Made by a program: the position numbers and the translations under genes
Notes under the pieces: generated by a model
Databases searched by the model: none
What the model was told of the DNA's origin: nothing
What the model saw: only the letters and a program-made list of their open reading frames with translations
Assembly: GCA_947650285.1 (NCBI GenBank)
Contig: CANTFL010001407.1
Location: forward strand, 434,001-498,000
Direction of reading: 5' to 3'
DNA from: Hyaloperonospora brassicae
Lineage: Eukaryota > Oomycota > Peronosporomycetes > Peronosporales > Peronosporaceae
DNA length: 64,000 bases
In this document: piece after piece, positions 1 through 11,869 of the stretch
Layout of the letters: each line of letters opens with the position of its first letter
Numbering within the stretch: position 1 is the stretch's first letter

Positions 1-754
1 GCATTACTTGTGGTATAGAGCATGTAAGCAATCGCCGGTGTAATCTCAACAATGTTGCCGCCACGACTCGATATAAAGTCATGCGACTCTTTGCAAAGCT
101 AAAAAAGATCGTGCAGTCTGCTATTTTCGTGAGACGAGCTCAGGACACCACGAAAGAGCGGTACTTGACTCATTCTGGAGTTTTGAATGGAACACGTCAT
201 CTTCGCATTGGTATCAAGCGTCTTTAGATCGACGATCTTCCACACTGCAGGCGTCTGATCGACTGCGCGCCCAGGATGCATATAAATGTCGTCAGCAGTC
301 TTTTTTGTAAGTGTCATTCGATCAGCAATTTAGCAGACAAATATATCGCGAGGATGTCGTTGTTATAGTACGTCGTTGTCATCGCACATGTATAAATATG
401 CAAAGGCCATATGAGAGATTTGCTCAGCGATGGTTATGATGCGAGTTAATTTGACTTATTAAGTAATGTCAAAATGCACAACACTCAATCATCATTCCCT
501 TACCCGTTCTCAAATTGCTTAAAAGACTATGTAGGTACGGAGAACGTGTGCAAATTACAATTGCAATAACAAAATATCCGCGGTGATCGTCTGATAATAA
601 AAAGTAGTGCGCCATCCACCACAGTGAGGACAATTTAACTTTCAAAGTGAGGTGCAGGATTGGACAGCTTGTGCTGGGTAAACCCTTATAAAAAATGTAC
701 TCATGTGTAAAAAAATTCGATGTGCAAATGCAGCGATAAGCAATATGAATTATC
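1..754. other. Intergenic, no recognised feature
   Basis: No convincing coding region, RNA gene or repeat was seen. The only open frame (minus strand, near 99-317) is short and resembles nothing I recognise. The stretch ends where the LTR of the first Gypsy element begins. Confidence 0.5.
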
Positions 755-1201
755 TGTAACAGGGCACGCCTTGTGTCAATTCGACACTAGGTTGTGTCGC
801 CCGACGTCACGCACACATGGCGTGAGGAAGCGCAGCGAATTAGGCAGAACTCGAAAGTTCTGTCGAAGGTTAAAAGTAGAACTCTATTTAATATAGTTAT
901 GTTTCTTAATAAATCGTCTTTTGTCTTGAGCTAACTATATTAAACTACAATCTCCTATGTGGGTTTCTCGCTCACGACCCATTGCACGCGTCCAGCAGCG
1001 ATTGGTGGTTAATCTGGTTGATGTACCGTGAACATCAACCATCAGGTGGAGCAACCCATCAAAGAAATATTACGCTCGAAGGTAATATTCATTCTACCTT
1101 ACTCCTTACGAGCAAAGTCAATTGAACATTATCTAAATAGACAGGGTTCAAAAATTGATACGAAGATATTAATTTTTATATAACGGGCTCACCCCGTTAC
1201 A
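755..1201 (-). repeat. E1 3' LTR
   Basis: About 447 bp, beginning TGTAACAGGG and ending in a short hairpin around ACGGGCTCACCCCGT. It matches the right LTR closely, with scattered substitutions. It is the 3' LTR because gag-pol reads leftwards and the purine tract lies at 1202-1213. Confidence 0.92.
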
Positions 1202-1902
1202 TCATCCCCCCTTAACCATCAGTCACTACAGTGAGTGATTGGTTTAATGGTTACAAAGTGACAACCGTTGGGTCATGCTGTAGGAAAGGAAGCACTTGTT
1301 GGTTCTGCCCAACGCATTCAGCCTTTCAGCGCATGACGAGTTCGTCCATGTGCTGCGCGAACAAGTCCGCCAGTGTATCGACTGCACATATGCGTGCAGC
1401 CGGAAAACAAGCTGTCCAAGACTCAGCAGCAGGTGTCAAGTCACCTGAAGCTGCCACTAATCAGCCTACAACTATCGTAGTTGCAGAAGCACGTAATCAT
1501 CCACGTGCTGATTCTTCACCCGCAGCTTCGACTGCGGGAGGTAGTCCCATATACCAAGATTTCGACATAGGTGGTCTATTATGGCGAGTCGGATTCCCTA
1601 TCCGACTTAAAGCCGTGCGCAGAGCCCAACCGCAAGGTTGCGAAATCGATGACTGCTACGCCTCGCGGCAGTCTTGATAAAGACTTACGCCATTATATGT
1701 TCGGTTCATCCGAAGATACTGTGAACCCGTCGCCGGGATCAAACCGATCGCGCTCATATTCGTACGAGGCGAGTGCAAACATTAGGACGTACGTCTTCAT
1801 GACAATTTTGATGACTCTTCGCGGAGTCATCGTAGCCATTGCCGCAGCAACACTAGGTATTGAGGCGATCGTGGGGCTAGCTCTCCTGTTGGCACCACGC
1901 AG

Positions 1903-1939
1903 CAGGAGCAGGATCGCAACGCGTTGCGATCTGCTCCTG
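1903..1939. repeat. Long near-perfect hairpin in E1 aORF
   Basis: Arms CAGGAGCAGGATCGCAACG and CGTTGCGATCTGCTCCTG pair over 18 bp with one bulged G and no loop. It is the longest local palindrome I noticed in E1 and an example of the inverted-repeat density of this family. Confidence 0.9.
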
Positions 1940-2499
1940 AGAACAAGCCATGGATGCCTACCTAAAGCGAGTTGAGACAGTGGTATGCTTATACCATTGG
2001 GAGTTTTCGGATCCCACTCTTTGACTCGTCAAGGATCCAAATACTTGATCCCAGTGCGATATGTTATCACACTAAGCATGAGATTTAGATAGATCTCTTT
2101 TCAGGCATCGATGGTACCACGGTAGCCACAAACGAGACGATCTATCGTTGGTACGGGCGTGAAATTTTTTTATCGGAAACATTGAGAATCTCGGCCGTGA
2201 CACTTGGCTGGAAAAACTTACTGCAGCTCGCAATAAGTTAGAACAGAGGTCCAAAAACGGTGCTCGGTTTAGATTGCTGCGATTGTCTCGAGAGGCAGGT
2301 TTACCTCGCCTCTCGTGGTGAGAAAAAACCCAAAGTTGTATTGACAACTCTGTTCACGCCCCTAGGGAGGCCTTCCTCCCTAATCGACCCTACTGGAGGG
2401 CGCGTATCTCATCCGAGATGTACAAAGGGATCGAGAATTTACAATCCCTTTCAAACGCGCCGGCCTTTCATTCGACACCGGTCCTCCTTCAAATGGTGG

Positions 2500-2680
2500 G
2501 TCACATCGTGATGCTCGACAATACCGGGCACATCCATCATCAGATGGGAGCCCCGCTCCCAGCTGTTCCACGAGGGTATATATTACGCCACTAAACGAGG
2601 TAACTCGTCCTGGATCCTGAATCGTCACGGTGGTTCAAGATACGCTCCACAAGGAAGCGTTGACCAATGTGTGAGTCATT
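2500..2680 (-). pseudogene. E1 chromodomain remnant
   Basis: On the minus strand around 2600-2665 the residues ERILNHRDDSGSRTSYLV match the chromodomain of A and B exactly. A TAG then replaces a Gln codon, followed by W-R, so the domain is broken. Chromodomains at the end of integrase direct chromoviruses to marked chromatin. The same DNA is read on the plus strand as part of the antisense ORF. Confidence 0.75.
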
Positions 2681-3089
2681 TAAAGGATGTGGAGGAGGAT
2701 AAAAACCCTTCTCCAAGTCGTTCGGCTCACCATATCGACCAATACGAGATGTATCGCGAAATTGACCAATTGCGCGAGTATTTGGAGCAAGGGCGGGACA
2801 GATGCTGTGCTCTGACCGATTCCGTGCGGCAACACCACAACGATCGGGAGGCTGATCGGGTGAAGGATCGTGCCGACTACGCCTAAGCCCAACTTCAGGT
2901 TGAGCGTGATATACGATACCTCGTCGAAGAGCTATGAACAGCTCGCAGAGAGATCTCTGAACTGCGTGAAGAGGTCTCTTCGTTACGCACCCAGACCAAT
3001 CGTCTGGAGCGCGAGCGTAATAACCTAATGGAGGTTTTTGAACGTGGGGGTATCTTCATCGTCTTAATAGGGATCGTATTGACAGGACG

Positions 3090-6000
3090 GGCGGGCTTCC
3101 CATGAAAAACGTAGGTTGCGTGCGCATCCTAAGTGGCAGCCCGATCTTGTATGCGTTGTTTTGTCTGAGCAGCACACGAAAGGGACCGATGCACTTGGGC
3201 AGTTGTTTGCTGCTGCCTCCATTAGTCACGTTATGTTATATGTAAGTTTACCGTAGATAGTAGGACTAAGGCGCGGAAATGAACGAAAGAACAATTGCTC
3301 TTACATTTTTGTCAGCGTGGTGTTTCTTCTGGTACACCGCGTGAGCGATGGAGCCCTGCACGAAACGGACCACTGCTTCACGATCCAGCATAAATTTTTC
3401 TGCTTACTCGGCTTTGTTGTGTTCAGTTCGCCTTGTGCGAACTGTAGAAAGATTCCGTTCCTCTTTCTGTTCATCAGCAAGGGTGTCATCATCCTCGCTG
3501 ACATAATCGTTGGCGATGCTGAATATACCAGCATCGTCATCATCATCCGAATCAATAATAGTGTCATCGCTATTATTGAGGTGATCTTCTTCATCGATGT
3601 CGACTTGATCGACATCGGCATCATACGTGACAACGTTAGCGTCAACACTTGATGAGCAAGACCCAGAACGGTTTTTGCTCGAGCGAGTTCTTCCCCCTTA
3701 TTCAAGAGCCACACACTTCAAAAGGGTGGTCAGACGTGGATGGCGTAAGCCATTTACGAAGAATGGTGTGTGCTGTGTGGAAGCATGCACCGAATTATTG
3801 ATGGCGAATTCTACCAGAGGTAGGAATTCGATACAACTCGAGAACGAGTGGACGTACCCCAAAGGATCTCTTCGAGGACATGATTGGCACGTTCTGTCGG
3901 ATCATCTGTTTTGAGATGGTCAGATGTCGAATAGTTTAGCCGTGATCCGATTGAACGGAACACGGGTTGCCAAAAGTCTGCCGTGAATCAAGGGTCACGG
4001 TCTGAAACGAGTTCCCGGGGTAGCCCGTTGAGTCGATACACTGTGTCGATAAAGACACGAGCACAGCCTTGTGCCGGTATCGACTCGGGGACAGCATAAA
4101 GATGCAGCGTCTTGCTGAACTGGTCAACAATCACAAGAATGACATTATTCTTGTGACCGTATTCGGGGAAACCGAAGACGAAGTCCATTGAAACGGACTA
4201 ATAGCACTCTGTCGGGACAGGTAGAGGCTGTAAGGGTGCACGGGATGAAGGATTAGGCTTTACATGTTGACAACCTCGCAATCACGAATGTACTTGCGCA
4301 CAAACTGTTACTGGCGGGGCCAGTAAAAGTCACGACTTGCCGTAAAGTATATATTTTTCTTTCCACGAGGCCCGCACGTTGGGGCATCGGGACACTCATA
4401 CATGAAGCGTAAGCGCAAATCTTTATAAGCGGGGACGACAACACGAGGCGTGTCGCCGACAACGGCTGTATAATAGAGCAGCACGTTGCGTGTTGTGTAC
4501 CGATCCGAAGAGGTAGGTACAAAGCCGTTAAATCTTTAAAGGATTTACGAGATGGATTCACCAAAGGATCCATCGAGCGCAGAGGATTCTTATCTTCTGC
4601 GTAATCCTTTCTCACGTCGTCAAGTAATGTTGACGACGGGATACTGACCTTAAGTGTCGCAACAGTGGGCTTATCCTCACTGTTGATTTGTGCGTCCGGC
4701 TCGAAATCGGGCCGGTGCGAAAGCACATCAGCGACGACATTGAGTCGTCCTGGTTTATACTCCACGGAGAAGCTATACTCCGCGCAGAAAGACAGCCATC
4801 TCGCCATTCTTTGCGAGAGATGTGTGCTGTTTACGGCCGAGCGTAGTGACGCATGGTCCGTATAGACAGCAAACGGTCTATCTCCCAAGAGATAGACGCG
4901 AAACTTAGCCAGTGCGTACTTCATGGCATGGAGTTCCTTGTCATGCACTGGGTAATTACGCTCAGCTGCTTGCATCTGAGGCGACTGATACCAGATGACG
5001 CGCTCCGCGCCATCTGCATCGAACTGCATTAACGCACAGCCGATTGCGAAATCGCTGGCGTCACAGACCACATGAAATGGTCTGTCCTGATCTGCAATCG
5101 CCAAGATCGGCGATTGCATCAAGCTTTTCTTGATACCGTCAAAGAAACGCTGGCACTCAGCGTTCCATGACCACTTGACATTTTTCTTGAGTAAGCAAGA
5201 ACGATGCACGGTCATCTCGGCGTAGTTGCTCGAGTACTTGTGCAGTTACGCCGCTAGCCCAAGGAATTTTATCAGTCCATTGACATCGACTGGCACTGGT
5301 CAGTCGGTGATCGCCTTGATCTTTTCGGGATCAGGGCGTACGCCGTGTTTACCCACGATGCACCCAAGAAGTGGTATTTCGCTAGCCGCGAATATACACT
5401 TCTTGAGGTTGGCGTACAACTAACGATTGCGCATAAGTTAAAGAACTTGAAGAACGTGAGTTCTGTGAACTTCAATGTCCTTCTTCCCGTCTATAGTCGG
5501 GCTATGGACGAACACATCGTCGAAGTAACTCGGTGCGAAATCTCGCACCGGTCTCGACTGATTTGTGACACATCTGTTGAATGTTGCAGGGGCATTACTC
5601 AGCCCCTGTGGCATCACTAGCCACTCCCACAGCATACCTTTGGGGTGCTCACTGTTGTGTACGGGATGTTCCGTTTACGCATGAGGATCTGATAGAAGCC
5701 ATCTATCAGATCCATGGACGAAAAGATGGTACTCTTTGACATACCATCTATGATTACGTCCTTCCTCAGTATCGGCGTCTGAGCCGGTACCGTTGCAGCA
5801 TTCAAATTGTTGAATGCGTGCACGATCCGCCATCCTCCTGTGGCCTTTATCACACAGAAGGTCGGAGAGCTGTGAGGAGATGTTGATTCCCTCACATGGC
5901 CCGCTGCTAAGCGATCGGCAAAGAACTTGTCGATCGCTAGTACTTGTTCACGAGGCAGTGGCCACTGCTTCATGACACAGTACTTCGAGCCCGGTTTGAG

Positions 6001-7470
6001 CTCGATCTCGTGTCGAGTGCCTTTGTCCTTAGGCAACTCGCAAGGTACGGATTCAGGGAATACATCCTTGAATTCGATCAAATCCTTATACAAAGGATTT
6101 GCCAAAGGCAACTCCCAGGATTGAGACGTGTATCGCTCAATCCGAGTCTTCTCATCGAGGACACTTTCGTCCATCATTGAGCTGCTGAGAACCCGTTCGT
6201 TCTCAGCAAATACTGTTGCCGACCGAATATCGGCCACATACTCATCCTCTGTGACGAGTATGCAGATCTGCTTGACTTTGCCACTACGCATTTCACGCAA
6301 GAACCGTTTCGGTTCTAGCGTTGGCAACTGATTTATCTCCGAAGTTGACTTCGGATGCACAATCAGATCAAGCGTATAAGCGCCTACGCTTGATCCGTCA
6401 TTAACCAAGACATTCAACGTCTCGGTTTCTTCCTGGGAACATGTTCCCACAGGTTGCTGAGGTCCTGATCCCTCAGCAAGTGACTCTTGTGGAATTCCTT
6501 CCTCAAGTACGTGTGGACTTATTCCCTCGACATCTTCCGACTGTTCTGTGCAACCACAGTCAGGCACCGATCCTCTACGGTCGACTCTCCAGTCGACCTA
6601 GGATTTCTTTTGTCTAAGATGCTGCCCGCTAGGCATGCATCCATATCCCGGTCCACTCGAATAAGTCGAGTGGTGGACCTTCGGCGCTGCCTGTACTTCT
6701 GTACAGCCACCAGGAGCTTGCTCCACATTGTAGTGATCAACTACACTGTGATCTTGTGCAGTCGTGCTAACGACCGTACCGCAAGTGAGGCCATCGCACT
6801 CACTCGCAGAACATCCACACGCTTGTGGACGCTACAAGATGTTCATCAGATGGCCATCTGATGAACAAGCGGCAGGCATCTTCACGGATCGATGCTGCCA
6901 GCTCACCCTTGGCTCGTATTTCCTGAGCCAAGGTAATCCCAGGATGACATGAAATTTGTCATCCAGATCTAGTACGATGAAGTCATCATCTTACCGCTCG
7001 CCCTCTAACGTGTAGTGGATTCCTACTACGCGTTTCTCAACGGTTATCGATGCGCCTGTTGCAAGGCGCACCGTCATCCTTGTGAGGGGAATGTCGCGCT
7101 CAACGAACTTGAGCCTACGACCCTCTAGTGACTGGCGACGAACAAAGTTGTTCGACGCCCCACAATCAACTAGGGCGCGAAGTGACAAATTTGTTATCAC
7201 TTGCAACTTCAAGGCGATGAGTGATATCTCATCACCAGGTGCAGAGACACACAATGATTGTGTATCTGAAGCAACTTTCGTCAAGAACTTTGCAAATTTT
7301 CTTGAGGTTGCTGGATTAGTAGGGCACTCCGCCCCTACTGACCCCGACCTTTTTTCGATGGTCTGCTTCGCTGTTGCGGTTTCGCAACAGCGCCGGGCCC
7401 ACGCCCATTGTCCTTCTTGGCAAATGGTCATTCATTTTGCTCAGTACTGTTTGGTACTGGGCGTGCCCAA
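3090..7470 (-). pseudogene. pol: E1 pol remnant (PR-RT-RH-IN)
   Basis: Broken Gypsy polyprotein. Aspartic protease (LVDCGASNNF) lies at about 7200-7130. The N-terminal half of reverse transcriptase is in 5617-6567 and its continuation in 5272-5635 in shifted frames. RNase H lies at about 4700-5215, with FHVVCDASDFAIGCAL and YTDHASLR. The integrase zinc region and the core fragment MDFVFGFPE (3988-4188) follow. The C-terminal RMRT-like segment, matching the end of pol in A and B, is near 3090-3140. Frame changes and stops are frequent, so this is a fossil. At 4745-4747 E1 keeps an Arg codon (CGA) where A and B have TGA. Confidence 0.9.
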
Positions 7471-7489
7471 ACTACACTCGTATGCGTAG

Positions 7490-8488
7490 TGCCCTAACTT
7501 CTGACAACGATTGCACTTCTTTACTAGCTTGTTGTTCGAAGAGCGAGATCTCTCGATCGCAACATAACAGATTTCCATGGGTTCTAGACCTTCAGTCTCT
7601 TGTCGTCTCGGTGGACGAGAAGAGCTCGAGCTAGCATGAGTTTCTCTCTTGCTAAAGTCTTCCTGTTCCTCATCTGCGATTTTTTGTATAAAGCGTATCC
7701 AGCTCTAAGCGGAACAGGCGATTCCTGACGGGACCATCTGCGAGCCCTTGCATGAACACAGTAATCAACGTGTGTTCATGTACAGAGTTGGCAGTCATAA
7801 CTCGGAAGGAGTCGTATATGCTTAGAATAAGCGTGCACATCACGATTACCCTGTTTGAGTTTCAGAAGCTCAGATCGAGCCCTGAACACAGCCCGTGGTG
7901 GCTCAAACGTTCGTTTGAGCCGTGTTTTGAAGGATTCGAGCGACTCATAAGCGTATAGGTAGCTCATCTCCAGCCCTTAGGCCCAAGTCTTGGCACGTCC
8001 TGCCAAGTGGGATTGAGTAAATGTTAGTTTCATTTGCTCATCGTCGATGCGACGTGCGTTCATGACTCTGTCTTGTTCGAAGAACCATAGTATCAGGGAG
8101 TCTTACGGGACTCCACTGTACTTGGAGATGTCAACTTTCATGACCTCGGGACGACGCGCATGCGCCGTCCCGTCCACAGCAGCATGGAATTGCTGCTGTC
8201 TCAACAGCTCCGTCTGTTGAGCACCGAGTTCTCTCAACTGCTCGGCCTGTTGAGAGCCTTGCTGGTGAAGCAAGGCTACCTTTTCTCTTTCGACGACAAG
8301 TTCATTTGAATGAAATTGGCTATAGCGGCATGTTGTTGGTCTCTGTCTAGAGACTCCAACATGGCGCTAACGACGAGTTCGCCTACGGTAGAACTCATTC
8401 GTTCTACCGCCCTCCATTCGATGTCACTCAAATGGCTGAAGCCTTCACGCGTGGCGTGAAAGCTCTTCTCATAATCGAACATGTTCAT
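7490..8488 (-). pseudogene. gag: E1 gag remnant
   Basis: Structural capsid/nucleocapsid polyprotein of the retrotransposon. The start (ATG at 8488) and first 60 residues align with the 329-residue Gag of elements A and B, including the shared stretch ending MLESLDRDQQHAA. Frameshifts and stops interrupt it at several places. A later fragment near 7776-7967 matches the capsid region. Near 7490-7515 a CCHC zinc knuckle reads C-N-R-C-Q-K-L-G-H-Y-A-Y-E-C. The Gln codon here (CAG, 7501-7503) is a TAG stop in A and B. Not functional. Confidence 0.85.
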
Positions 8489-8538
8489 GTCGGATGAGGT
8501 GGTTGTGATCGCTGGACGGACTACAAAGTGCTACCAGG

Positions 8539-8986
8539 TGTAACAGGGCACGCCTTGTGTCAATTCGATACAAGGTTGCGTGCACCCGACGTCACGTACA
8601 CGTGGCGTGAGGAAGCGCAGCGAAGTAGGCAGAACTCGAAAGTTCTGTCGAAGGTTAAAAGTAGAACTCTATTTAATATAGTTATGTTTCTTAATAAATC
8701 GTCTTTTGTCTTGAGCTAACTATATTAAACTACAATCTCCTATGTGGGTTTCTTGCTTACCATTCGTTGCGCGCGTCTGGCAGCGATTGGTGGTTAATCT
8801 GGTTGATGTACCGTGAACATCAACCATCAGGTGGAGCAACCCATCAAAGAAATATTACCCTCGAAGGTAATATTCATTCTACCTTACTCCTTACGAGTAA
8901 AGTCAATTGAACATTATCTAAATAGATAGGGTTCAAAAATTGATACGAAGATATCAATTTGTATGTAACGGGCTCACCCCGTTACA
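8539..8986 (-). repeat. E1 5' LTR
   Basis: About 448 bp, paired with the LTR at 755-1201. The primer-binding-site-like sequence starts two bases inside it (minus strand, about 8521-8536), the same arrangement as in elements A and B. Confidence 0.92.
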
Positions 8987-10822
8987 ATATTTGATTTTTT
9001 ATTCACATTTCCACCGATAGAAAAACAGTCTCGAAAAACTACGAAGGAAGATCACGCATTACAAAGCTTACAATTTCAGATCACGAATTATTACACTTGA
9101 CTAAGGAAAGCGGTGAGCATGAGCATTCTTGCAGCCGCGTCCCCGTGACAACTAGATCTCAAGCGGCATAAAAATTGGTACCTATGATTCTAATGTTTGT
9201 CAAGAGAAGTGCTGAGTCAGGTCTGGCATCGCGAAGCTACCAACAGCATGTAAAATTAGTGTATTTTGCAGCTCATCAAGTTTTAGCGATCAATGCAACG
9301 ATGGTACAGCTCTATCGTTCTTTTTACTGATGGAACTAAGTTCACAAACAGCGATAGCTGCTGTTCTCGTTCTTTTGCGCGTCCAAACAGGCGGGCTGCT
9401 TCATCATCTTTCGTAGCAAGTTGGCAGTCACAAAGGAAAAAGGGGTTACGAGTCAAAACATCACGTTGAACAAGTCGCTTTCCTAACAATCTGGCAACAT
9501 TAGGTCTCGCGAGATACTGTCGATGCCTCGTAGTATCGTTTACGACAAGACTTCCATCTTGTGGTCGTTGCGTTGCTCTCTGTCACGATGTCACCGTAAT
9601 TAACGATGGTATCGTGGGTCGAATGTGCAGCGAATCTTAAGCAGTAGCGTGAGACCAGAGTCGGTGATTTTAGCACTAGCAAAAGGTCCATTGTGTCGAG
9701 GGACCAGTTTGTTTGGCAGCACAACGTCGGTACAGCAACAACGCGGTCGCGGATTTCGTGCACATCAATCAAATGAACTGATGCGACGGCAAAACTGGTC
9801 GGTTTTCAACCTTTGGTTGGCGTAAATCATATATTCGCGAAGCCATTACGGTCAGTTTGCCTATTCGAACAGAGCCTGCACTGTTGTGGGGACTAGAAGT
9901 CAATATCCACCACCACGTGCTCGGATGAAAACATACGTGTTCAAACAGAATGTTGAGTCCTGTGGGCCAAAGGCAGATTCACGATTCGGACCTGCTGGAC
10001 AGTGCAGCTGCTTCCGCAAATGGATATCAAAAAATGCTGGGATGGCTTGAAGCCACCAAATGTAATCGGATTTTGGAGCCTTTGCATTCTTACTTGCCGT
10101 AGCGCGGGTCAACACTTCGAGCTCGATGTCACGAATCACCGGAATTTTGCCATAAACGATATATGTTTCTGGCCAGCCGAATTCTTATCTTCCATATGGG
10201 TGGACAGATGCGTCTAGACTGAATCCACCAGCCTGATTCTTAATGACGTACATAGCTCAAAGACTGACCACAAGCATCTGCGATGCTTTTACTGCGAACA
10301 GAAAGAGGTTCCAAAGGTCGGGTAGACCGCCTGGTGCCGACCGCTTATGCCATGTTAATTCAGCAGCCGCTCCATCGACTGTTTCGAAGCTCTACTATCG
10401 TCGAGTCGAGAAAGTGGCGTTGTACGCTGCGATAGCACACGACCCGGCGACGAAGAGACGCTTGTGCGAACGGCGTATTCGCCAGGTGCGCTCTGAAAGG
10501 CATCCGCTTAACAAATCGAGGGAGAGATTGCAGCTTTGATCGCGCAACGAGAACTGCTTCTTCCTCACGTCTTCTGCTGCCACGAAGCGTTGGTCAGGTT
10601 GTTGGACTCACAACAGATTTGCGACAGTCCTGTACGCAACTGGGCATTCCGTTCAGTCTGAGCGCTTGATCACGCCATGGAACACACGCAACGCGATGAT
10701 AAATCTGAAACAATTTGGCTTACGCCAACCGCTTGTGGTCGACCTGTTGTGAGGATCATAGGAGTAAATTGTGACAAACAGCCAGAGCCAAATTGCGTGA
10801 GTAATTCCTAGCTCTCACTTGG

Positions 10823-10841
10823 GAGAGAGAGAGAGAGAGAG
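10823..10841. repeat. (GA)n microsatellite
   Basis: About ten GA units in a row. A simple sequence repeat with no gene context. Confidence 0.95.
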
Positions 10842-11785
10842 GCCGCAATCGGCCACCGTGATATGAGTCACGTCCTCCCCACCTTTGCGTACGGCACATG
10901 CGTTGTCGCCGAGCCGTATTGCGCCATGACCCGTTTCTTGCTCTCCTTGCAGTTATCGATCCTCCGTCCATGTGCAAATGTGGGCAATAGAGGTCGTATT
11001 AGCATGTAACCTCTTAGCTGTTTTATTGAAACTTCGCGCTGCGGGAAGAAATCAAGGCTGAGAGGGCAAGCAAGAGACGTCTTGTTTGACCCACCCGCCA
11101 AAGGTTGCAGTGACAGACACTGCCATCAGCTAACATTCTCGTGTCCAATAGTTTGCACCTCTTGTGGTCCCACCTTGCGATGCGGTCCTCTACGGGAGGT
11201 CCGGACACTATCTCGCATCAAATCTACTGACTTTTACTCGATACATTAAATTTTCCTGCATGCTGTACAACCATCCGTAGAAACGTGGCGGTCATAACAA
11301 GAAAGCTAGTCGAGCTGTCACAGCTCGACCACACGCCGACGGCAGTCGAAGCTCTCTTCCCCGACGTAATCGTCCACGCCGTGAAGCGCCGATCGAGCGA
11401 CAGGCTGTCCAGCACGGCGTGTTCATGAAGCTGTCCCAGCTGTTCCGGCCGTTACAAGCGACGATTGCCCCCGTCAACAAGCGCGCGAGGCGTAATCAAG
11501 CGCCAGGCGAAGCTGCATAGACAAGCCACCTCGACACCTCATTGGCTCCTCCGATTGTCGTCCCCTCGTTTGCGCACTCATCATTGCCACCACTGCCCCG
11601 TCTGGCCGCTTCGTCCCGATTCTGTCCAGCTTTCGTGGCCTCAGGTTGCCGTCCTATGTCCAGTCTGCCTCTTTTCTGCGTTGATCCGGTGGTGATGACG
11701 TCAAGTTGCGCGGATTCAAGTTGCCCTAAGGCAGTTTCCGCACCGTTTCTCCGCCTCTTCGCGTCTCCGTCGCCCGCGTCCCACT

Positions 11786-11829
11786 TGACTGACTGACTGA
11801 CTGACTGACTCACTGGCTCACTGGCTCAC
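11786..11829. repeat. Tandem TGAC then CACTGGCT repeats
   Basis: Six TGAC units followed by two or more CACTGGCT units, ending about 40 bp before the start codon of the next gene. They probably lie in its 5' UTR or promoter. Confidence 0.9.
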
Positions 11830-11869
11830 ATTCCGCCGCACCCGCTGCTCACTTTGTCTTTTGCCCAGA

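Larger units (their letters stand above)
1333..3105 (+). pseudogene. E1 copy of the antisense ORF (aORF), broken
   Basis: Runs opposite to gag-pol from about 130 bp inside the 3' LTR. Fragments align with the 447-residue plus-strand ORF of element A. Near 1573-1600 VYYGESDSLSD matches VIYSGESDVSD. At about 2095-2320 the segment FRHRWYHGSHKRD to EAGLPRLSW matches LRHRWYNGNQKRD to EAGIPCLTW at roughly 50% amino-acid identity. At 2595-2890 ILNHRG.SRYAP and the Arg/Glu-rich coiled coil are shared. Many differences are synonymous in this frame, including two-base changes such as CGA/AGG, CGG/AGA and CTT/TTG. E1 has a TGA where A has Trp, plus frameshifts, so it is inactive. Function unknown. Confidence 0.78.
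755..8986 (-). mobile_element. Degenerate Ty3/Gypsy chromovirus E1
   Basis: An LTR retrotransposon about 8.2 kb long, with gag-pol on the minus strand. The ends are two similar LTRs of about 447 bp that start TGTAACAGGG and end CCCCGTTACA. A primer-binding-site-like TGGTAGCACTTTG lies just inside the right (5') LTR, and a purine tract (AAGGGGGGATGA, minus strand) abuts the left (3') LTR. Inside, in order, are remnants of gag with a CCHC knuckle, a DCGAS aspartic protease, reverse transcriptase, RNase H, integrase and a chromodomain. A further ORF runs on the opposite strand next to the 3' LTR. Many frameshifts and stops make the element inactive. No clear target duplication was found (flanks TTATC and ATATT). 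It is related to elements A and B but clearly diverged from them. Confidence 0.93.
8987..11869. other. Intergenic with unrecognised ORF scraps
   Basis: This holds several short open frames: minus strand near 9283-9489, 9500-9772 and 9900-10139, and plus strand near 10243-10539 and 10600-10750. They could be pieces of one decayed gene or transposase, but I recognise no domain and would not name it. A GA microsatellite and tandem TGAC repeats lie in the right half. Confidence 0.4.

Noticed and set aside
9283..10740. Possible decayed transposase or host gene in scattered frames
   Set aside because: No motif could be recognised in any frame, so no name is given.
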